Positions 58,889-64,000 of a DNA stretch of 64,000 bases are shown here, piece after piece. A program made the position numbers and the translations under genes. Within the stretch, counting starts at the first letter, position 1; the number at the start of each line of letters is the position of its first letter. The notes below the pieces were generated by a model that made no database searches, was not told the origin of the DNA, and saw only the letters and a program-made list of their open reading frames with translations. Source of the DNA: Burkholderiaceae bacterium (GTDB lineage Bacteria; Pseudomonadota; Gammaproteobacteria; Burkholderiales; Burkholderiaceae_D); assembly GCA_031291325.1 (NCBI GenBank), contig JARLJG010000025.1:1-64000 (forward strand), read 5' to 3'.

Positions 58889-60751
58889 CTATACTTCGTC
58901 CAGCGTTTTGCCCGCCAATGCGCTGCGCACGCTGCGATCCATTCTGCGCGCCGCGAATTCCTCGGTGCCGGCTGCCAGCGCTTCCACCGCCGCCTTGATC
59001 GCGCCGTGATCGTCGCCGCCGATCTGCTTGCGCACGGCGTCGAGCAAGCCGGCGATGTCCGCGCGTTCGTCGGCGGACAACAGTTCGGCATCCTCGTTCA
59101 GTGCCGATTCGGTCGCCAGCAAGATGCGCTCGGCCTCCACCTGTTCTTCGCGCAGCGCGCGCAATTTCAGGTCGAGGTCGGCGGTCTTGAAGGAGTCCTG
59201 CAGCATCTGCGCGATTTGCTCGTCGCCCAGGCCATACGACGGCTTGACCTCGATCGAGGCTTCCACGCCCGAGCGCAACTCGCGCGCCGACACCGACAGC
59301 AAGCCGTCCGCATCGACCTGATAGGTCACGCGCACGCGCGCCGCGCCGGCTGCCATCGGCGGAATGCCGCGCAGCTCGAAGCGCGCCAGCGAGCGGCAAT
59401 CGCTGACCAGTTCGCGCTCGCCTTGCACCACATGGATCGCCATCGCGGTCTGGCCATCCTTGAAGGTCGTGAATTCCTGCGCGCGCGCGCATGGAATCGT
59501 GGAATTGCGCGGAATCACCTTCTCCACCAGCCCGCCCATGGTTTCAATCCCGAGCGACAGCGGAATCACGTCCAGCAACAGCCAATCGTCGCCGGCGGCG
59601 CGGTTGCCTGCCAACAGATTCGCCTGAATCGCGGCGCCCAGCGCCACCACCTTGTCCGGGTCGATATTGGCCAGCGGCGTGGTTTGGAAGAACTTGCCGA
59701 CCGCCTTGCGCAGATGCGGCATGCGGGTAGCGCCGCCGACCAGCACCACGCCGTCGATGTCGTCGACCGTCAGGCCGGCGTCGCGCAGCGCCTTGCGCGT
59801 GGGCACGATGGTCTTGTTGACCAGATGCTCGGTGATTTCTGCAAAGGTGCCGGCGTTCAATTTCAAATGCACTTGCTCGCCGCTGGCGAGCGCTGCGTCG
59901 ATATGGGTCTCGCTTTTGGACGACAGCAATTCCTTCGCTTCGCGCGCCTTGACCATCAGCAAACTGGTGTCTTCGTCCGACAAGGGCGCCAGCTTGCCTT
60001 GCTCGATGGTCCAGCAAAACAACCGATGATCGAAGTCGTCGCCGCCCAGCGCGGAATCGCCGCCGGTGGCCAGCACCTCGAACACGCCTTTGGACAGCTT
60101 CAGAATCGAAATATCGAAGGTGCCGCCGCCCAGGTCGTAGACCGCGTAGGTCCCTTCGGACGCATTGTCCAGCCCGTAGGCGATGGCGGCGGCGGTCGGC
60201 TCGTTCAGCAGCCGCAACACGTTCAAGCCGGCCAGCTTGGCGGCATCCTTGGTGGCCTGGCGCTGCGCATCGTCGAAATAGGCGGGCACGGTAATCACCG
60301 CGCCGACCAACTCGTCGCCCAGCGCGTCTTCCGCGCGTTGGCGCAGCGTCGCCAGGATTTCCGCCGACACTTCGACCGGGCTCTTGATGCCGGCCACGGT
60401 CTTCAACTGCACCATGCCCGGCGTATCGAGGAAATCGTAGGGCAGGTTTTCCGCGTAGGCGATGTCTTTCAAGCCGCGCCCCATGAAGCGCTTGACCGAG
60501 GCAATCGTGTTCTTGGGGTCGGAGGTTTGCGCCGCCTGCGCCGCATGGCCGATCTTGGCGTAACCGTCCGGCAGGTAGCGCACCACGGACGGCAACAGCG
60601 GTTGTCCGTCTTCGTCGTGCAACACTTCGGGAATGCTGTTGCGCACAGTGGCGACCAGCGAATTGGTGGTGCCCAGATCGATGCCTACCGCCAGCCGATG
60701 CTGGTGCGGCGCAGTCGACATGCCGGGTTCTGAAATTTGGAGAAGTGCCAT
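58889..60751 (-). CDS. hscA: Fe-S protein assembly Hsp70 HscA (620 aa)
   Basis: Specialised Hsp70 that works with HscB on IscU. N-terminal ALLQISEPG...[20 protein letters not shown], then [13 protein letters not shown] and [18 protein letters not shown] are the nucleotide-binding signatures. The substrate domain recognises the LPPVK loop of IscU (present in this operon). Normal length. Lies 37 bases downstream of hscB. Confidence 0.97.
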   Translation of the reverse strand: MALLQISEPGMSTAPHQHRLAVGIDLGTTNSLVATVRNSIPEVLHDEDGQPLLPSVVRYLPDGYAKIGHAAQAAQTSDPKNTIASVKRFMGRGLKDIAYAENLPYDFLDTPGMVQLKTVAGIKSPVEVSAEILATLRQRAEDALGDELVGAVITVPAYFDDAQRQATKDAAKLAGLNVLRLLNEPTAAAIAYGLDNASEGTYAVYDLGGGTFDISILKLSKGVFEVLATGGDSALGGDDFDHRLFCWTIEQGKLAPLSDEDTSLLMVKAREAKELLSSKSETHIDAALASGEQVHLKLNAGTFAEITEHLVNKTIVPTRKALRDAGLTVDDIDGVVLVGGATRMPHLRKAVGKFFQTTPLANIDPDKVVALGAAIQANLLAGNRAAGDDWLLLDVIPLSLGIETMGGLVEKVIPRNSTIPCARAQEFTTFKDGQTAMAIHVVQGERELVSDCRSLARFELRGIPPMAAGAARVRVTYQVDADGLLSVSARELRSGVEASIEVKPSYGLGDEQIAQMLQDSFKTADLDLKLRALREEQVEAERILLATESALNEDAELLSADERADIAGLLDAVRKQIGGDDHGAIKAAVEALAAGTEEFAARRMDRSVRSALAGKTLDEV

Positions 60752-60788
60752 GTATCGCGATCTTGGATTTTTGACTTGTTAGAGGCGG

Positions 60789-61304
60789 TCACTCTTCCAG
60801 TTGGTCGAAGAGTTGCGCAATCTCGGCGCCGATTTTTTCCAAAAACATCAATTGTCGCACTTGTTGGGCCGCCTGCGCGTAATCGCCCCCATCGAACAGC
60901 GCACCGATCTGCGCAATTTCGGCCTTGCGCGCCGCCCGCAAAGCATCGTCGAGCTTGGTCAGCGCTGCCATATCGCGCCCCGCCTTCGCGTCTTCCAGCG
61001 TTTCCCGCCACTCCATTTGCTGCATCAGGAAGTCGCGCGGCATGGCGGTATTCGATTCGGTCTGCAAATCGACGCCGTGCAATTCGCATAGGTAACTGGC
61101 GCGCTTCAACGGGCTTTTCAGGGTCAGATAAGCCTCGTTGGCGCGCGTTGCCCATTGCATCGCCACGCGCTGTTCGGCCTCGCTGGCCGACACGAATTTA
61201 TCCGGGTGAACTTGGCCTTGCACATTGCGGTAGGCGCGATCCAGCGCAGCCGAATCGAGCGCGAATTGCTGCGGCAACTGGAACAGGTCGAAATGATTTT
61301 GCAT
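60789..61304 (-). CDS. hscB: Fe-S assembly J-protein HscB (171 aa)
   Basis: Co-chaperone of HscA. The J-domain covers about residues 1-75: FDLFQLPQQFALDSAALDRAYRNVQGQVHPDKFVSASEAEQRVAMQWATRANEAYLTLK with the HPD tripeptide. The C-terminal helices bind IscU. Upstream of it is a 322-base gap that holds repeats. Confidence 0.96.
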   Translation of the reverse strand: MQNHFDLFQLPQQFALDSAALDRAYRNVQGQVHPDKFVSASEAEQRVAMQWATRANEAYLTLKSPLKRASYLCELHGVDLQTESNTAMPRDFLMQQMEWRETLEDAKAGRDMAALTKLDDALRAARKAEIAQIGALFDGGDYAQAAQQVRQLMFLEKIGAEIAQLFDQLEE

Positions 61305-61327
61305 ACGGTGATATAAGTTACGCGCTT

Positions 61328-61359
61328 AGCTCCCCTCTCCCGCAGGCGGGAGAGGGGCT
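61328..61359. repeat. REP-like palindrome, iscA-hscB gap, copy 1
   Basis: AGCTCCCCTCTCCCGC/GCGGGAGAGGGGCT-type palindrome of 32 bases followed by GGGGTGAGGG. Inverted relative to the copy at 61471. Confidence 0.82.
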
Positions 61360-61470
61360 GGGGGTGAGGGAGGCCGATCGAAGAGAAGTCGTCAACAACT
61401 GATAAATCGTTTCCACTACCGTCTCGGTTTCCATTCTATTCTTTCTTCGATCAACCGCCCTCTCCCCCGC

Positions 61471-61496
61471 CCCCTCTCCCGCCTGCGGGAGAGGGG
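61471..61496. repeat. REP-like palindrome, iscA-hscB gap, copy 2
   Basis: CCCCTCTCCCGCCTGCGGG with GAGAGGGG, preceded by CCCTCTCCCCCGCC, the mirror of the tail on copy 1. Together the two form a BIME-like unit of about 170 bases. Confidence 0.82.
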
Positions 61497-61626
61497 AGTA
61501 AAGCAGGCAGCTTGCGCGACCAAAATAAAAGCCCGTTCCCGCTTCGTGTAAGGCAACGAAGAGCAACGAGCTTGCTGCACGTTTAAGGCCCGGCGCCGAC
61601 AGCGCGCGGGAGCTTTTGCCGACGCG

Positions 61627-61947
61627 TCAGACGTGGAAACTCTCGCCGCAGCCGCAGGCGTCCTTCACATTCGGGTTATTGAACTTGAAGCCCTCGTTCA
61701 AACCTTCACGCGCGAAATCGAGTTCTGTTCCATCGATATACGGCAAGCTCTTCGGGTCGACGTATACCTTGATGCCGTGCGACTCGAAGACATTGTCTTC
61801 GGACGCGCATTCGTCGACATATTCCAGCTTGTACGCCATGCCGGAACAGCCGGTGGTGCGCACGCCAAAGCGCAGGCCGATCCCTTTGCCGCGCCGTTCA
61901 ATGTAGCGGCTGATGTGCTTCGCCGCTTTTTCAGTCAGTGTAATCAT
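61627..61947 (-). CDS. iscA: A-type Fe-S carrier IscA (106 aa)
   Basis: Cluster carrier that delivers [4Fe-4S] to clients. [45 protein letters not shown] with the first Cys (CSGM), and the C-terminal pair [10 protein letters not shown]. Start at ATG 61947; a longer in-frame reading upstream overlaps iscU and is not real. Confidence 0.96.
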   Translation of the reverse strand: MITLTEKAAKHISRYIERRGKGIGLRFGVRTTGCSGMAYKLEYVDECASEDNVFESHGIKVYVDPKSLPYIDGTELDFAREGLNEGFKFNNPNVKDACGCGESFHV

Positions 61948-61979
61948 GTTTGAAATCGGGTTTCGGTTGCAACCAACAA

Positions 61980-62390
61980 TCAAGCAGCAGCGGCAGATTC
62001 GGTCGCCTCGGCCGCATGCTTGGTCTTGTAATCCAGCACCGCCGCCTTGATTGCGTCTTCCGCCAGGATCGAGCAATGGATCTTCACCGGCGGCAACGCC
62101 AATTCTTCGGCGATTTGCGTATTCTTGATCGACAAGGCTTGATCCAGCGTCTTGCCTTTGACCCATTCGGTCACCAGCGACGACGACGCAATCGCCGAGC
62201 CGCAACCATAGGTCTTGAACTTCGCATCCTGGATCACGCCATCGGCGCCGACCTTGATCTGCAATTTCATCACATCGCCGCAAGCGGGAGCGCCGACCAT
62301 GCCGGTGCCGACCGTGTCGTCGCTTTTTTCAAACCCGCCGACGTTGCGCGGATTTTCGTAGTGATCGAGAACTTTTTCCGAGTAAGCCAT
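61980..62390 (-). CDS. iscU: Fe-S scaffold protein IscU (136 aa)
   Basis: Scaffold on which clusters form. Ligands C37 and D39 (GAPACGDVM), C63 ([18 protein letters not shown]), and the third Cys in [16 protein letters not shown]. The LPPVK loop is the HscA recognition site. Ends with an Ala-rich tail ([11 protein letters not shown]). Confidence 0.97.
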   Translation of the reverse strand: MAYSEKVLDHYENPRNVGGFEKSDDTVGTGMVGAPACGDVMKLQIKVGADGVIQDAKFKTYGCGSAIASSSLVTEWVKGKTLDQALSIKNTQIAEELALPPVKIHCSILAEDAIKAAVLDYKTKHAAEATESAAAA

Positions 62391-62461
62391 TTGCTGCTCC
62401 TAATCCTGAACTTCATGCCCCTGCAATGCGGTATGCAACGCTTTATGCAACACGTTTGCAA

Positions 62462-63715
62462 TCAATGCGCCGCCCATTGGATCGAATTGATGTCGATCCC
62501 TTCCTTGTACATATCCCAAAGCGGCGACAGCTCGCGCAATTTCGCCACTTTTTCTTTAATCAGCTTGACGGTGAAATCGATCTCGTCTTGCGTCGTGAAG
62601 CGACCGAAGGTGAAGCGGATCGAACTATGCGCCAACTCGTCGCTGCGGCCCAATGCGCGCAACACGTACGATGGCTCCAGGCTGGCCGAGGTGCAGGCCG
62701 ACCCGGACGACACCGCCAATTCCTTGATCGCCATGATCAGCGACTCGCCCTCGACGTAATTGAAGCTCATGTTCAGATTATGTGGCACGCGATGCGCCAG
62801 GTCGCCGTTGACATATACCTCTTCCATCTCCTGCAAGCCTTGCACCAGGCGGTCGCGCAGGGCCTGGATGCGGACGATTTCATCGGCCATTTCTTCCTTG
62901 GCGATGCGGAACGCTTCGCCCATGCCGACGATCTGGTGCGTCGGCAGCGTGCCGGAACGCAAGCCGCGCTCGTGCCCGCCGCCATGCATCTGCGCCTCGA
63001 TCCGCACGCGCGGTTTGCGCCGCACGTACAGCGCGCCGATGCCCTTGGGGCCATAGGTCTTGTGGGCGGTAAAGGTCATCAGGTCGACCTTGGTCTTTTC
63101 CAGATCGATCTGCACCTTGCCGGTCGCCTGCGCGGCGTCGCAATGGAAAATGATGCCCTTGCTGCGGCATAGTTCGCCGATGGCGTCGATCGGCTGGATC
63201 ACGCCGATTTCATTGTTTACCAGCATCACCGAAACCAGGATGGTGTCTGGCCGAATCGCCGCTTCCAGTTGTTCGACGGTAATCAAGCCGTTATCCTGCG
63301 GTTGCAGGTAAGTCGCCTCGAAGCCTTGCCGCTCCAGCTCGCGCACCACGTCCAGCACCGCCTTGTGCTCGGTCTTGACGGTAATGATGTGCTTGCCCTT
63401 GGTCTTGTAAAACTGCGCAGCGCCCTTGAGTGCCAGATTGTTGCTTTCGGTGGCGCCCGAGGTCCAGATGATTTCGCGCGGATCGGCATTGACCAGCGCG
63501 GCGACGTGCCCGCGCGCCTCTTCGACCGCTTTTTCTGCGCTCCAGCCATACATGTGGCTGCGCGACGCCGGGTTGCCGAATTGCTCGCGCAGGTAAGGAA
63601 TCATCTTGTCGGCCACGCGCGGATCGACCGGCGTGGTCGCCGAATAATCCATGTAAATCGGGAAGTGCGGCGCCTTCAGGGTATCGAGCAGGCTTTTTTC
63701 CAACGGTGCATTCAT
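62462..63715 (-). CDS. iscS: cysteine desulfurase IscS (417 aa)
   Basis: PLP enzyme that takes sulfur from cysteine. [29 protein letters not shown] Lys in [19 protein letters not shown], and the mobile Cys loop [22 protein letters not shown]. It carries an N-terminal extension ([15 protein letters not shown]) of about 15 residues relative to the E. coli protein. Follows iscR by 15 bases. Confidence 0.97.
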   Translation of the reverse strand: MNAPLEKSLLDTLKAPHFPIYMDYSATTPVDPRVADKMIPYLREQFGNPASRSHMYGWSAEKAVEEARGHVAALVNADPREIIWTSGATESNNLALKGAAQFYKTKGKHIITVKTEHKAVLDVVRELERQGFEATYLQPQDNGLITVEQLEAAIRPDTILVSVMLVNNEIGVIQPIDAIGELCRSKGIIFHCDAAQATGKVQIDLEKTKVDLMTFTAHKTYGPKGIGALYVRRKPRVRIEAQMHGGGHERGLRSGTLPTHQIVGMGEAFRIAKEEMADEIVRIQALRDRLVQGLQEMEEVYVNGDLAHRVPHNLNMSFNYVEGESLIMAIKELAVSSGSACTSASLEPSYVLRALGRSDELAHSSIRFTFGRFTTQDEIDFTVKLIKEKVAKLRELSPLWDMYKEGIDINSIQWAAH

Positions 63716-63730
63716 ATTCTGTTACTCCAA

Positions 63731-64000
63731 TCACGCCGCCAGATGCGGACGATGTAAAACGACCACGTTCGCTTCCTCGGCCTTTTGCTTTTGCTGATCG
63801 ACCAAATCCTTGAGCGAAACCGAATCCAGGTACTCCACCATCTTCGCGTTCAGGCTGGACCACAGCTCGTGCGTCATGCAGCGCGTGCCATGCGCATGAT
63901 CGGCGCCGTTGCAGCTGGCCTTGCCGCCGCACTGGGTGGCATCCAGCGGCTCGTCGACGGCGATGATGATGTCCGCCACCGTCACGTCTTCCGCCTTGCG
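63731..64000 (-). CDS. iscR: Fe-S cluster regulator IscR, C-terminal part (cut by window edge)
   Basis: Rrf2-family [2Fe-2S] repressor of the isc operon; only the last 89 residues are in the window. TVADIIIAVDEPLDATQCGGKASCNGADHAHGTRCMTHELWSSLNAKMVEYLDSVSL shows the three Cys ligands and the MTHELW helix. The spacing is C-x5-C-x10-C, longer between the second and third Cys than the C-x5-C-x5-C of E. coli. The promoter and its IscR sites lie outside the window. Confidence 0.92.
   Translation of the reverse strand, partial: RKAEDVTVADIIIAVDEPLDATQCGGKASCNGADHAHGTRCMTHELWSSLNAKMVEYLDSVSLKDLVDQQKQKAEEANVVVLHRPHLAA

Larger units (their letters stand above)
61305..61626. other. 322-base non-coding gap between hscB and iscA
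   Basis: No supported gene. Contains two REP-like palindromes in inverted orientation (listed separately) and a remainder without recognisable features. In other proteobacteria iscA and hscB are separated by only a few bases, so this gap is an insertion of repeat sequence. Confidence 0.7.

Noticed and set aside
59006-60733. 575-codon open frame antisense to hscA
   Set aside because: Antisense shadow of hscA with low-complexity, Arg/Gln/Gly-rich product.

Overview
The window reads as a chromosomal segment of a Burkholderiales betaproteobacterium, most probably of the family Oxalobacteraceae (Herminiimonas, Janthinobacterium or Collimonas-like). The evidence is moderately high GC, the blocks rpsF-priB-rpsR-rplI-dnaB, pyrG-kdsA-eno-ftsB, dapA-bamC-MBL hydrolase and rpfE-recJ-rlmI-prfB-lysS, and a complete isc operon. 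No rRNA, tRNA, CRISPR array or complete insertion sequence was seen. The genus is inferred from protein flavour and gene order only.

Layout. 1-2.5 kb is the end of an accessory or prophage-like module: a phage/plasmid-type ParB, an unknown protein and a PrtN-like regulator. 2.6-8.2 kb holds a protein acetyltransferase of the PatZ type, an acetyl-CoA hydrolase/CoA-transferase and a ribosome hibernation factor; the last two each sit behind a perfect FNR/ANR box at class II spacing. 8.2-13.1 kb carries phosphate uptake (pit plus DUF47) and the dnaB/ribosomal-protein block. 13.3-24.5 kb has lexA with two tandem SOS boxes, trmJ, suhB, a ParDE-like toxin-antitoxin pair, an rhlE-type helicase, mutS with a coupled exported protein, slyD, the ribosomal oxygenase gene and an Ala/Pro-rich lipoprotein. 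24.5-34.2 kb is a long minus-strand run with bamC, dapA, trpS, a site-2 protease, a YciO-like protein and a PHP nuclease. 34.2-44.9 kb has patatin, DUF455 and DUF1348 genes, a TetR regulator with three matched operators, a gamma-carbonic anhydrase, hslO, and ftsB-eno-kdsA-pyrG. 45-51 kb has comEC, tatD, lolD, a GST and lolC. 51-58 kb has rpfE-recJ-rlmI-prfB-lysS. 58-64 kb is the isc operon, read right to left as iscR-S-U-A-hscB-hscA-fdx-iscX.

Most notable points. (1) Two conserved genes are interrupted by in-frame stops, rlmI (TAG) and the normally essential lysS (TAA). They flank prfB, which carries the classical RF2 programmed +1 frameshift and is otherwise intact. (2) priB has no ATG, GTG or TTG at its family start; a CTG fits. 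(3) Three successive junctions of the isc operon are occupied by three different kinds of palindromic repeat, including a 122-bp element with long terminal inverted repeats. (4) Paired FNR boxes link acetyl-CoA turnover and ribosome hibernation to low oxygen. (5) Three copies of a GTAGACA-N4-TGTCTAC operator lie between a TetR gene, which is probably leaderless, and a DUF1348 gene.

Most other genes are ordinary housekeeping genes, and nothing here clearly amounts to a wholly new multi-gene system. All calls come from reading the sequence; no database search was run.
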